Of a stretch of 64,000 nt of DNA, positions 16,531 through 24,205 are shown one piece after another; position 1 is the stretch's first letter, and each line of letters begins with the position of its first letter. A program made the position numbers and the translations under genes. The notes below the pieces were generated by a model that saw only the letters and a program-made list of their open reading frames with translations, did no database searches and was not told where the DNA came from. The DNA comes from an uncultured Sphingopyxis sp. (GTDB taxonomy: Bacteria; Pseudomonadota; Alphaproteobacteria; Sphingomonadales; Sphingomonadaceae). The stretch is from NCBI RefSeq assembly GCF_900078365.1, contig NZ_LT598653.1, positions 3,224,001-3,288,000 on the forward strand, written 5' to 3'.

Positions 16531-16686
16531 ATGCAGGCCGTAACCGAAGGCGACCGCCGCAAGGAGGTCCGCATCCTCCTCGAGCAGATTCAGGCGCATC
16601 CCGAACGCGACTGGACCGCGGCGCGCCGCCGCCTCGCGACGCTCAACAAGCTGATCGCGGGGGCGCCGCGCTCGCGCACGCACTAG
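16531..16686 (+). CDS. 51-aa basic hypothetical protein
   Basis: ATG 16531 is preceded by an excellent AAAGGAG at 16518, which fixes the start inside a longer open frame. The peptide MQAVTEGDRRKEVRILLEQI... continues as amphipathic helices rich in Arg (WTAARRRLATLNKLIAG). No membrane segment and no Cys. Function unknown; possibly nucleic-acid or ribosome associated, which is a guess based on charge alone. Confidence 0.6.
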   Translation: MQAVTEGDRRKEVRILLEQIQAHPERDWTAARRRLATLNKLIAGAPRSRTH

Positions 16687-16859
16687 CCCCCATCGCATCC
16701 TTCGCCACTCGTCGCCCGGATGCGACCGTCCGTCGCATTCGCGCCCCGCGCGATGCAACGCGCGGACTTCGCGCCGGTTTCTCCGGCGAAGGCATCGGCG
16801 CCGTCCCTTACCCCCCCCCCGAGGGCGACGCCGATGCCGACCCGATGATGGAGAGAGAG

Positions 16860-17350
16860 ATGCGCACGCCCCCGTTCCCGGCGCGCTGACCCTTCTGGCC
16901 GCCGCCTCCGCCCTTCTCGCCGCCACGCCCGCGCTGGCCCAAAGCGATCCCGCCAGCCTCGGCAGCGACGGCGTCGCCAACGTCAACCTTGTCGGAAAGG
17001 TCGGCCTCAGCGGCAACGCCGCCGTTCAGGACGCGACCGACCCCGTCGGCGATACCGTCGATCAGCTCGACGGCGCGGTCCAGAAAAGCGTCGACACCGC
17101 GAACCTCACCCTCGCAACGCGCGAGCAGGTGCGCGCCGGCGCCGAGCTCTACGGCACCGACGGCACCAGCGTCGGCACGGTGCAGAGCGTCGAAGGCGAC
17201 ACCGCGGTCATCGTCCGCGGCGGCAAGCTCTACAATGTGCCGCTCGCCGAAATCTATCATGGCGCGGTGGGCGCGACCCACGGCCTCGTCACCAAGCTGT
17301 CGCGCGCCGAAATCCAGGCGCGCACGACCGCCGAGGTCGAATCGCGCTGA
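16860..17350 (+). CDS. secreted PRC-like small protein, apparent frameshift in the signal peptide
   Basis: The frame ending at 17350 encodes a signal peptide (LTLLAAASALLAATPALAQ), a spacer VNLVGKVGLSGNAAVQDATD, and a 70-residue domain GAELYGTDGTSVGTVQSVEGDTAVIV...KLYNVPLAEIY resembling PRC-barrel/QRC folds. It has no start codon of its own before the signal peptide. ATG 16860, behind a GGAGAGAGAGA site, is in another frame and stops after nine codons. One extra C in the C5 run at 16869-16873 would join them into MRTPPVPGALTLL..., a normal signal peptide. So this is either a sequencing error at the homopolymer or a recent null mutation. An internal GTG at 17129 could make a cytoplasmic fragment. 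Confidence 0.55.
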
Positions 17351-17507
17351 GCCCGGACAAGCCGCGGCGACCTCCCGCACGGCGAGATGTTGCCGCGCGC
17401 CGGGGGAGCCGGGTGCATCTGGCTCCCCGCCGAACCGGGTTGGAGAGACCCATCGCGTCCGCGATCGGGGAGGCAGCCGGAATGCCGGCTCGCTTTCGCC
17501 GCGCTAA

Positions 17508-17592
17508 AGTCTGTCCTATTTAGATTGAACCGATTGAGCCCCTCCCCTTCAGGGGAGGGGTAGGGTTTGATTCCGCTAAATCAGGACGGACT
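17508..17592. repeat. inverted-repeat-bounded element around an R1 core
   Basis: AGTCTGTCCTATTTAG at 17508 is mirrored by CTAAATCAGGACGGACT ending at 17592, enclosing the R1 hairpin CCCCTCCCCTTC/AGGGGAGGGG at 17539-17560. The whole has the look of a miniature inverted-repeat element. It lies in the 414-base gap 17351-17764, in which I see no gene. Confidence 0.55.
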
Positions 17593-17764
17593 AGCCGCCC
17601 AGCGCAGGAACGGGATCGCTCGCCAGTTCCATCGCCCGGCGCCCTAAAGCCCGGCCCCCTGAGAATTGCCCTATGAAAATGGCCCGCCCCAGGGGAGGGA
17701 GCGGGCCAGTTCGGTGCCGGCGCGCCCGATTGCGCGCCCGGCCCTCTGTTGTCCGCAGATTGGG

Positions 17765-18004
17765 CTATTCGGCCTCTTCGAACAGGTCGACCGCGTTGGC
17801 GGCATTCGCCGACAGGCGCACCGTGTCGCCTTCGACCGCGGCGACAAGGCCCGCGGGCAGATAATGATGCTTGCCGTCGCCGCTGTCGGCCTTGGTCAGC
17901 TTGATGCGTTCGCCCTCGAGATGGTCGACGGTGCCGATGTGGACGCCGTCGGCGCCCACGACATTCATGTCTTCCTTGATCGCGCTATGGTCATGCTCTG
18001 CCAT
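17765..18004 (-). CDS. DUF2171 domain protein
   Basis: 79 residues. MAEHDHSAIKEDMNVVGADG leads into VHIGTVDHLEGERIKLTK and DGKHHYLPAGLVAAVEGDTVRLS, the compact beta-barrel pattern of DUF2171/PRC-barrel proteins. ATG 18004 is preferred over ATG 18010 because AAGGAG stands seven bases before the former and only one or two before the latter. Unknown function; such genes are common in stress-related small-gene clusters. Downstream neighbour of another acidic small protein on the same strand. Confidence 0.8.
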   Translation of the reverse strand: MAEHDHSAIKEDMNVVGADGVHIGTVDHLEGERIKLTKADSGDGKHHYLPAGLVAAVEGDTVRLSANAANAVDLFEEAE

Positions 18005-18155
18005 GGTCATTCTCCTTGCCGCTCCGGGGGGAGGGAGCCTGACGATCATACGCATGGAAAGCGAGTCGGCTCCATAGGCCGGGACAAGCCGCCCGAAAGC
18101 CGCGCCGGCTTCCCAAACCGGTGCCCGATCGCGCCGGGCACCGCGTGCGCGACCG

Positions 18156-18467
18156 TTAGGGCGCGCCGCGCGGCTCGTCGTCCTCGACGCCGCCGGGGCC
18201 CAACTCATCATCCTCGTCGTCGTCGCTGCGCTCGCCGCGATAGGCGTCCATGTCGATCCGGCCCGACCGCTCCATCTGGCGCATATGGTCGACCAGATCC
18301 TGCACATCGTCGCTCGCGCCGCCGCCCGGCTTCTTGTCGCTGTCCTCCAGCCGCGCCTCGCGCCGCGCCGCCGCGGCGACGCTCTGCGCCTGCGCGGTCT
18401 CGTCGTCCTGCTCGCGGTTGCGGGCTTCGGGGGCCTCTGCTTCGGGTTTGCGGGGATCGTCGATCAT
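18156..18467 (-). CDS. 103-aa acidic disordered hypothetical protein
   Basis: Good ribosome site AAAGGAG six bases before ATG 18467. Extremely charged: a Pro/Glu/Ala N-terminus, a helix VAAAARREARLEDSDKK, a core DVQDLVDHMRQMERSGRIDMDAYRGE, and a poly-acidic tail DDDEDDE. Probably largely disordered apart from the central helix. No family I can name. Confidence 0.65.
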   Translation of the reverse strand: MIDDPRKPEAEAPEARNREQDDETAQAQSVAAAARREARLEDSDKKPGGGASDDVQDLVDHMRQMERSGRIDMDAYRGERSDDDEDDELGPGGVEDDEPRGAP

Positions 18468-18521
18468 GGCGGGCTCCTTTCGGGAATAGCTCGAAAACGC
18501 GCGGGCCCCGACCGCCGTTCC

Positions 18522-19214
18522 TCAGGCTGTCGCCGCGAGCACCTTATTCTCGATCACGCGGATGAACATCTCGGGATCCTGCGCGCCCGGAACCAGCATC
18601 CGGCTGCCGAGGATGAAGGCGGGCACGCCGGTGATATTCCGGTCGGCCCAATAGGCTTCCTCGGTGCGCACCATGTCGCCGAACTCGCCCGAAGCGAGAA
18701 TCGCGGCCGCCCGGTCGCGGTCGAGCCCGACCGACGCCGCGACATCGGCGAGCACCTGCGTGTCGCCGACATCGCGATTGTCGGTGAAATGCGCCTTGAA
18801 CAACGCCAGCTTCAGCTCGGTCTGCACGCCCGTCGGCCCATCCTGTTCGGGTTCCTCGATCGCGCCCGCCCAGGTCAGCAGCCGATGCGCGTCGAAACTG
18901 TTGCGCATCCGGAACGCCGGGCCACGGTTGAAGGTGAAACCCAGCTCGCCCGCGATACCCGCGAGCCGCCCGCTATTGGCGCGGCTCTGCTCGGCGCTGA
19001 TGCCATATTTGCGCATCACATGCGCGGCGGCATCCTCGCCTTCGGGCGGCATATCGGGATTGAGCTCGAACGGATGCCACTGGACGCGGAAGTCCAGCCG
19101 GCCCGCGAAATGATCGATGACCTTGCGGAATTTCAGCCAGCCGATGATGCACCAGGGGCACATCACATCGGACACGATGTCGACGCTCAGACGCGGCACG
19201 CGCGGTTCGGTCAA
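18522..19214 (-). CDS. DsbA-family oxidoreductase, FrnE-like
   Basis: 230 residues with no signal peptide, so cytoplasmic. The N-terminal strand LSVDIVSDVMCPWCIIG carries the CPWC active site (C19, C22). The inserted helical domain and the cis-Pro segment NITGVPAFILGSRML complete the DsbA/FrnE fold. Known FrnE proteins are thiol oxidoreductases or isomerases linked to oxidative stress tolerance. The start appears to be TTG 19214, with GGGAG seven bases upstream; GTG 19196 is an alternative. Confidence 0.88.
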   Translation of the reverse strand: MTEPRVPRLSVDIVSDVMCPWCIIGWLKFRKVIDHFAGRLDFRVQWHPFELNPDMPPEGEDAAAHVMRKYGISAEQSRANSGRLAGIAGELGFTFNRGPAFRMRNSFDAHRLLTWAGAIEEPEQDGPTGVQTELKLALFKAHFTDNRDVGDTQVLADVAASVGLDRDRAAAILASGEFGDMVRTEEAYWADRNITGVPAFILGSRMLVPGAQDPEMFIRVIENKVLAATA

Positions 19215-19255
19215 AACTCTTCTCCCGCCGGCGTGCCGCGCTTGGGGTCAGGCCC

Positions 19256-19396
19256 CTAGTCGGCCGGCCGCCGATCCTTGCCTGTCCGCCGGTCGCCCTT
19301 GCGACGATCCGGCCCGTTATAATTCGGGTCGTCGCCCGCACGACGGTCGCCCGACCGCCGCTCCGAACGCGCCCTTTTTTCCTCATCGCTCGCCAT
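19256..19396 (-). CDS. 46-aa basic protein with repeated RRxGDRR motifs
   Basis: ATG 19396 follows GGAGG six bases upstream, which fixes the start inside a longer frame. Nearly half the residues are Arg, Lys, Asp or Glu. The motif R-R-x-G-D-R-R appears as RRSGDRRAGDD, RRKGDRR and GKDRR around a central NYNGPDRR. Likely disordered, possibly RNA- or anion-binding, unrecognised. It lies 41 bases upstream of the FrnE-like gene on the same strand and may be cotranscribed. Confidence 0.6.
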   Translation of the reverse strand: MASDEEKRARSERRSGDRRAGDDPNYNGPDRRKGDRRTGKDRRPAD

Positions 19397-19538
19397 ATGC
19401 TTCCTCCCCACCCAAAGGAAAACGGAAAAGCGACCCGGCGCGCAGTAACTCACAAAATGGTTAAAAAGACAAGCAACGCCGGAAATCTGCCATTTTCAGT
19501 AGGTCAGCTTTGGGGTGGGAGCGGACGTTGCCTATAAC

Positions 19539-19630
19539 CGTCGCCCCCGCGAAGGCGGGGGCCGCCAGCGGCCTTAATCAGCAGTGCCCGCGTAAACCGA
19601 CAGCGGCCCCCGCCTTCGCGGGGGCGACGG
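19539..19630. repeat. R2 palindromic repeat
   Basis: CCGTCGCCCCCGCGAAGGCG...GCCGC at 19539-19565 mirrored by GCGGC...CGCCTTCGCGGGGGCGACGG at 19603-19630, with a 37-base centre. Lies in the 262-base gap between two minus-strand genes. Confidence 0.85.
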
Positions 19631-19658
19631 CTAGTTCCAGCCGAAACCCGCCATTCCC

Positions 19659-20078
19659 TCAATGCACCCTGTCGGCCGCCCCATCCACCGCCGCCGCCGG
19701 CCGCGACAGCACCCACCAGCTTCCGGCCATCAGCAGCACGGTCAGCGCCTCGATGATCATCGCCTGCACGATCCCCGCATTGACCGGATCGCCGCTCGCC
19801 GCGCCGAACAGCCGGCCCGCGAGCGCGGTGCCGTAGAGCGCGGCGGGGACCAGCAAGGCGCGCACCCAGCCCGGCACCAGCGCGCCGATCGCGGCGCTAC
19901 CCGCGGCGACAAGGAAAAAGGCCGACAGGTCGGCGCGGATCGTATTGGTGGCCGGCCCCTCGACCAATATGCCGAAGGTCTCGGTATAGCTCGCGGGATC
20001 GAACAGCCCGCGCACCCCGACGATGACGAAGAGCAGCGCCCACAGCAGAACGGCGCCGCGCAAGACCCAATTGACCAT
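19659..20078 (-). CDS. DUF4345-like four-helix membrane protein
   Basis: 139 residues with four hydrophobic helices. After the first helix comes FDPASYTETFGI, the loop typical of DUF4345 inner-membrane proteins. ATG 20078 (MVNWVLRG) is preferred over the longer frame because GGGAG stands nine bases upstream. Function of the family is unknown. It lies 54 bases downstream of mnmA on the same strand. Confidence 0.75.
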   Translation of the reverse strand: MVNWVLRGAVLLWALLFVIVGVRGLFDPASYTETFGILVEGPATNTIRADLSAFFLVAAGSAAIGALVPGWVRALLVPAALYGTALAGRLFGAASGDPVNAGIVQAMIIEALTVLLMAGSWWVLSRPAAAVDGAADRVH

Positions 20079-20132
20079 CACTCTTCTCCCTGTTTTGCCG
20101 GCAGGCTGCGGCATCGGAGCAAGAAGTGCAAT

Positions 20133-21293
20133 CTATTCCGGCCTGACGTCCGCCGCGAACGTCTCTTCGATCCAGCCGCCGCCGAGCACGCGCGAAGGAT
20201 CGGCGGCGTCGTACAGCACCGCCGCCTGCCCCGGCGCGACGCCATATTCGGCCTCGGCAAAGACCAGCCGGTCGCCCGCGATCTTCGCCGGCACCGGCTT
20301 CGCCATGCTGCGCACTTTCGCGAGCACGTCGCGCCCCTCGACATCGGCAAGCCAGTTCGCCTCACCCAGCCGCGCGCCCGAAACGCCGAGCGCGCGCCGC
20401 GGCCCAACGACGACCTCTTTCCTGTCCGCGTCGAGACGCACGACATAGAGCGGCTCGGCCTGTCCGCCGATCTCGATCCCGCGCCGCTGGCCGACGGTAT
20501 AATGGATCAGCCCCTTGTGCGCGCCGAGCACGCGGCCGTCGACATGGACGATCGCGCCCTGATCGTCGGCCTCTGGGCGCAGCTTCCGGACCAGCGTCGC
20601 ATAGTCGCCGTCGGGGACGAAGCAGATGTCCTGGCTGTCGGGCTTGCCCGCCACCCCGAGCCCCAGCTCGCGCGCGATCTCGCGCACCACGCTCTTTTCA
20701 AGCCCACCCAAGGGGAAGCGCAGGAAATCGAGCTGCTCCCGCGTCGTCGCGAAAAGGAAATAGCTCTGGTCGCGCGCCGGATCGACCGCGCGGTGCAGCT
20801 CGGCGCCCGCGGGCCCCATCACGCGCCGGACATAATGGCCGGTCGCCAGGCAGTCGGCGCCCAGATCCTTCGCGAGCGCGAACAGGTCGGTGAACTTCAC
20901 CCCCATGTTGCAGCGCACGCAAGGGATCGGCGTCCTTCCGCTAAGATATTCGTCGGCGAACTGGTCGATCACCGTGTCGCGGAAACGGCTTTCATGGTCA
21001 TGGACATGATGCACGAACCCCAGCCGGTCGGCGACGGCGCGCGCGTCGCGAATATCCTGCCCGGCGCAGCAGGCGCCGACGCGCTTCGCCTTGGTGCCAT
21101 GATCGTAGAGCTGCAACGTCACGCCAATCACCTCGGCGCCCGAGCGCGCGGCGAGCGCGGCGACGACGCTCGAATCGACTCCGCCCGACATGGCGACGAC
21201 GATTCGCCTGTCTTTCAGCGGCATGGGCAGCTGAAAATCGGCCTGGGCAAGCCCGGCGGGGGAAGAAATCGCCTCGATCATCGTCGGCGCCAT
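20133..21293 (-). CDS. mnmA: tRNA-specific 2-thiouridylase MnmA
   Basis: 386 residues. Installs the 2-thio group at U34 of tRNA-Lys, -Glu and -Gln in the cytoplasm, using ATP and sulfur relayed from a cysteine desulfurase. The PP-loop SGGVDSS is at 36-42. The nucleophile lies in PCVRCN (C128) and the persulfide-carrying Cys in DSQDICFVP (C224), matching the pair C102/C199 of E. coli by context. The N-terminal 25 residues are an extension and the true start could be slightly downstream. Confidence 0.96.
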   Translation of the reverse strand: MAPTMIEAISSPAGLAQADFQLPMPLKDRRIVVAMSGGVDSSVVAALAARSGAEVIGVTLQLYDHGTKAKRVGACCAGQDIRDARAVADRLGFVHHVHDHESRFRDTVIDQFADEYLSGRTPIPCVRCNMGVKFTDLFALAKDLGADCLATGHYVRRVMGPAGAELHRAVDPARDQSYFLFATTREQLDFLRFPLGGLEKSVVREIARELGLGVAGKPDSQDICFVPDGDYATLVRKLRPEADDQGAIVHVDGRVLGAHKGLIHYTVGQRRGIEIGGQAEPLYVVRLDADRKEVVVGPRRALGVSGARLGEANWLADVEGRDVLAKVRSMAKPVPAKIAGDRLVFAEAEYGVAPGQAAVLYDAADPSRVLGGGWIEETFAADVRPE

Positions 21294-21425
21294 CTAGGGA
21301 TGCCGGTCCCGAAATACCAGCTTTTCCGCCGCGCCTGTCAAGATATTGACGGGGGTTAAGCTTCGCTAACAGGTGCTGAAACAGGCATTTACGGGACCTT
21401 AGGCCCTATGGGCTAGACGAGTCGC

Positions 21426-21806
21426 ATGAACCTCGACCCGTCCGATCTTCCGCGCATCGCCGGTGCGGCCCGATTGTCGAAGCCCGGCTTCGACATCATA
21501 TTGGCCGTCTCCAGCGCGCGCCAGGCGATGCTGCCGACGGTGCGCCGGTTGCGGGCGCGGGCCGAGCGCGATCGCCATGCGGCAAAGCTTAACGCGCTCC
21601 GGCAAATCCTGTGCGGCGCGCGCGGCTCGACGGAACAAAAGGCTCCGTCCGTCGTTCGCTTCTTCGATCTGTCCGACGATGTGCACGCCCTGCCCGAAAC
21701 TATGAACAGCCTGTTTACCAGAGGATTTCAGCCGATGTTGAATCCCTCCGATTTAGAGCATGAAGCGTCGGACACACCCCCTTCCGACGTTGCAAATATG
21801 GAATGA
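21426..21806 (+). CDS. 126-aa hypothetical protein overlapping sciP
   Basis: Begins at ATG 21426, and its stop overlaps the sciP start by four bases (ATGA), an arrangement typical of coupled genes. The first 75 residues use codons like the neighbours and include helix-rich segments (ARQAMLPTVRRLRARAERDRHAAKLNALRQIL). The last third is less gene-like and could instead be sciP promoter sequence. A CGTCGGA/TCCGACG dyad is at 21766-21789. No family recognised. Confidence 0.45.
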   Translation: MNLDPSDLPRIAGAARLSKPGFDIILAVSSARQAMLPTVRRLRARAERDRHAAKLNALRQILCGARGSTEQKAPSVVRFFDLSDDVHALPETMNSLFTRGFQPMLNPSDLEHEASDTPPSDVANME

Positions 21807-22108
21807 GCATGATCGAGAATCAGAAAATCCGTCCCGCACAGGTCATCGGCCCCTTGGGCGAACCGCTGACGCTGGACTCGCTGCCCCCGTCGACGACGAC
21901 CCGCTGGGTCGTTCGCCGCAAGGCAGAGGTCGTCGCGGCCGTCAACGGCGGGCTCCTGTCCGTCGATGAAGCGTGCGAACGCTATGGGTTGAGCCTCGAG
22001 GAATTTGCCAGCTGGCAACGGTCGATCGACCGCAGCGGCATGCCCGGACTGCGCGTCACGCGCATCCAGCACTATCGCGACCTCTACGAGCGCCAACAGC
22101 GCTTCTGA
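21803..22108 (+). CDS. sciP: DUF1153 helix-turn-helix protein, SciP-type CtrA regulator
   Basis: 101 residues. The block VIGPLGEPLTLDSLPPS, TTRWVVRRKAEVVAAVNGGLLS, DEACERYGLSLEEFASWQRS, then GLRVTRIQHYR, is the DUF1153 signature known from Caulobacter SciP, which represses CtrA-activated promoters in the G1 phase. The HTH is at about 45-75. Its presence implies a CtrA-dependent cell cycle programme in this organism. ATG 21803 or 21809 are both possible. A strong terminator follows at 22136. Confidence 0.9.
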   Translation: MSMIENQKIRPAQVIGPLGEPLTLDSLPPSTTTRWVVRRKAEVVAAVNGGLLSVDEACERYGLSLEEFASWQRSIDRSGMPGLRVTRIQHYRDLYERQQRF

Positions 22109-22135
22109 AGGGCCGCGGGACCGGACCAGGCATGA

Positions 22136-22163
22136 AGAGGGCGCTTCGGGCGCCCTCTTTTTT
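22136..22163 (+). terminator. rho-independent terminator of sciP
   Basis: AGAGGGCGC - TTCGG - GCGCCCTCT followed by TTTTT. Perfect nine-base stem. Confidence 0.92.
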
Positions 22164-22210
22164 GCTCCCGCGGGTGGACAGCGGAGGGGGCATCCCGCTA
22201 GCGGCGCGCC

Positions 22211-22417
22211 ATGGCTATCACCGCTACGATCATGAACACCGCCACCGGCCAGCCGATCCAGAAGATGAGCTTCGGCCGCATGCCCAAACCCTGGGCCAGC
22301 TTCAATCTCGCCACCGGCGAACTTGTCACGGCGGAGCGCATCGACGTCACGCCGCCCGCGCCGGGAAAATTCGCCGCGACGGTTCAGATATGGGTGAGGC
22401 TCAAGGCGAAAGACTGA
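22211..22417 (+). CDS. 68-aa hypothetical protein
   Basis: Starts at ATG 22211 with only a weak ribosome site. The peptide has a beta-rich look (MSFGRMPKPWASFNLATGEL, RIDVTPPAPGKFAATVQIWVRLK) and codon use like its neighbours. No signal peptide, membrane helix or Cys. No family recognised. It could be a spurious frame, but nothing better occupies the gap between the sciP terminator and the lipoprotein gene. Confidence 0.45.
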   Translation: MAITATIMNTATGQPIQKMSFGRMPKPWASFNLATGELVTAERIDVTPPAPGKFAATVQIWVRLKAKD

Positions 22418-22535
22418 CGCCGCACCTACGATTTTTCAATGAAATCGACGCGATTCCAGTGCAATGACAATTTCGTTGCAACCCTGACGTTCATCCCGCG
22501 TTAAGCCCCCGAGTCAACTTTGGGAGTCACTCGAT

Positions 22536-22832
22536 ATGCGCAAGATGTTCATCACCCTCGCCGCCACCTCGGCCCTCGCGCTTGGCGCCTGCCAGAGCCC
22601 GCAGGCCGACAAGGTCGAGGATCAGGCCGAAGCCCAGGCCGACGCGATCGACGATCAGGCCGACGCGATGCCCGAAGGCCCCGCGCAGGAAGCCATGGAA
22701 AATAAGGCGGACGCCGTCGAAGCCGCGGGCGAGGAAAAGGCTAATGCGATGGACGATAATGGCGAAATCGCTCCGTCGGAGACCGGCGCGGCCGCCCCGA
22801 CCACGCCGCCGGCCGATCCCGCCAAGAAATAA
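22536..22832 (+). CDS. small acidic lipoprotein
   Basis: 98 residues. Signal peptide MRKMFITLAATSALALGAC with a lipobox LGAC (Cys19), so it should be lipidated and anchored in the envelope. The mature part is an Ala/Glu/Asp/Lys-rich heptad-like helix (KVEDQAEAQADAIDDQADA...ENKADAVEAAGEEKANAM), reminiscent of Lpp-like or alanine-zipper coiled coils, ending in a Pro/Thr/Ala tail. GGGAG stands before the ATG and a strong terminator follows, so it is a single-gene transcript. Confidence 0.85.
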   Translation: MRKMFITLAATSALALGACQSPQADKVEDQAEAQADAIDDQADAMPEGPAQEAMENKADAVEAAGEEKANAMDDNGEIAPSETGAAAPTTPPADPAKK

Positions 22833-22873
22833 GGCGAACCAGACAAGGGCTGCCTTCCCTAAAGGGCAGGGCG

Positions 22874-22907
22874 AAGGGCGCCGGTCGATTCCGGCGCCCT
22901 TTGTTCT
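22874..22907 (+). terminator. rho-independent terminator of the lipoprotein gene
   Basis: AAGGGCGCCGG - TCGATT - CCGGCGCCCTT then TTGTTCT. Perfect eleven-base stem. Confidence 0.9.
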
Positions 22908-23059
22908 GCCCGCCGAATTTTTCGCCCAACCTGTGACCGGCATCACGTCGGCGTTCCCCCATCAGGGTTAACAGCGTCTTCGGGACGGGCACCCGCTTTC
23001 AGCGACCGCTCACGGACCACCCTCCCGCCGCCCCAAGCGACCCGGGGCGGCGGGAGGGA

Positions 23060-23695
23060 CTATTCTCCTTCGAGCGCACGCAGCACATCCCGCACCCCCG
23101 GCGCATCGCTGTCGGCGCGCAGCGTCTCGATCGCCGCTCCGACATCGAGCCTGTATTCGGCAACCCCCGCCGTCTCACCCGTCCACGCCGCGCCGAGCGA
23201 TTTGACCAGCCGCCGCGCCGCGGCATTTTCCGACAATATATGGACATCGAGCACAGCGAGCTCTTCAGCGCGGCAATGGACGAGCAGCGCCGCGGTCATC
23301 ATCCGCGCGAGCCCCTGCCCCTGGAACGCGTCGAGCACCGCGACCGAGAATTCGCCCACCGGACCATCGTGCCGGTATCGCACCGCATGCACCGCGCCGA
23401 TCGGCGGGCGTCCGGGGCATTCGGTGCAGATCGCGCCCCACGCGATATGGTCGTGCCCGTCGACTTCGGCGAGTCTTTGCACCACCGCATCGGGCAGCTC
23501 CGGTGCGGGCGAAAAGAAGCGCAGATAGCGCGATTCGGCCGACAATCTGGCGATGCCGTCGCGGATCAGCGGGGCATCTTCGGGGGTGATCGTGCGCAGG
23601 CACACCGCGGTGCCGTCGTTCAGCGCGCTATGCACCGCGACATCCTCGATCCGCGGCCGCATCTTCGCCGCCCGCTGCCCGTCCGTGCCGGTCAT
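23060..23695 (-). CDS. GNAT family N-acetyltransferase
   Basis: 211 residues from ATG 23695, chosen for GGGAG seven bases upstream; the frame extends to 23758. The core has the GNAT layout: VCLRTITPEDAPLIRDGIARLS for strand 1/helix 1, then EFSVAVLDAFQGQGLARMMT with the acetyl-CoA loop Q/RxxGxG/A (QGQGLA), and VLDVHILSENAAARRLVKSLG for the C-terminal part. The RLSxxSRYLRFF start is typical of the branch found in acetyltransferase domains of Pat-like proteins. Substrate unknown. Confidence 0.85.
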   Translation of the reverse strand: MTGTDGQRAAKMRPRIEDVAVHSALNDGTAVCLRTITPEDAPLIRDGIARLSAESRYLRFFSPAPELPDAVVQRLAEVDGHDHIAWGAICTECPGRPPIGAVHAVRYRHDGPVGEFSVAVLDAFQGQGLARMMTAALLVHCRAEELAVLDVHILSENAAARRLVKSLGAAWTGETAGVAEYRLDVGAAIETLRADSDAPGVRDVLRALEGE

Positions 23696-23860
23696 CGCAG
23701 TCTCCCGATACCCGACGATAGGCAATGCGAAGCATCCCCGCAATCGTCGCACCGCCAAACCCTAAGCAATTTCTCCGGCCGCGATCGGTGAAATGTTGAA
23801 AGCGAACCGCGCTTAACTTTGATAAATGTTGCGCTTCGAAGTCCGAAAGGTTGCACCTGC

Positions 23861-24202
23861 GTGATCCCTGCCCACCCGGACAACAAACTATCCTATGAGG
23901 TGCTCGGCGACCGCCTCGCACGGTTGCGCCGCAATCGGGGGCTGAGCAAGACCGATCTCGCCGACCGGCTCGGCGTCACCGTCACCTCGATCTGCTATTG
24001 GGAACAGGGCCGGTCGCGCCCGCGGCTCGCGCGGCTTCAGGCGCTCGCCGACCTCCTCGGCACCTCGCCGACCGAGCTGCTGAGCCGCGACAGCGCGCCC
24101 GGCGGCGACCATCTCGCCGACCTCGTCAGCCGGATGCGCGCCGAAATCGCCCATGCCGCGGGCACCACCCCGTCAAAGGTGCGGATCACGATCGAAATCT
24201 AG
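23861..24202 (+). CDS. XRE family transcriptional regulator
   Basis: 113 residues from GTG 23861 (AAAGG ten bases upstream). TTG 23819 is an alternative. A canonical HTH_3 domain: LGDRLARLRRNRGLSKTDLADRLGVTVTSICYWEQGRSRPRLARLQALADLLG, followed by a short C-terminal region LVSRMRAEIAHAAGTTPSKVRITIEI. No second domain, so a simple DNA-binding repressor. Divergent from the GNAT gene and possibly its regulator, by position only. Confidence 0.82.
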   Translation: MIPAHPDNKLSYEVLGDRLARLRRNRGLSKTDLADRLGVTVTSICYWEQGRSRPRLARLQALADLLGTSPTELLSRDSAPGGDHLADLVSRMRAEIAHAAGTTPSKVRITIEI

Positions 24203-24205
24203 GAT

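Noticed and set aside
16318..16686. 122-residue version of the small gene at 16531
   Set aside because: The added N-terminus is Pro/Arg-rich noise, while AAAGGAG stands right before ATG 16531.
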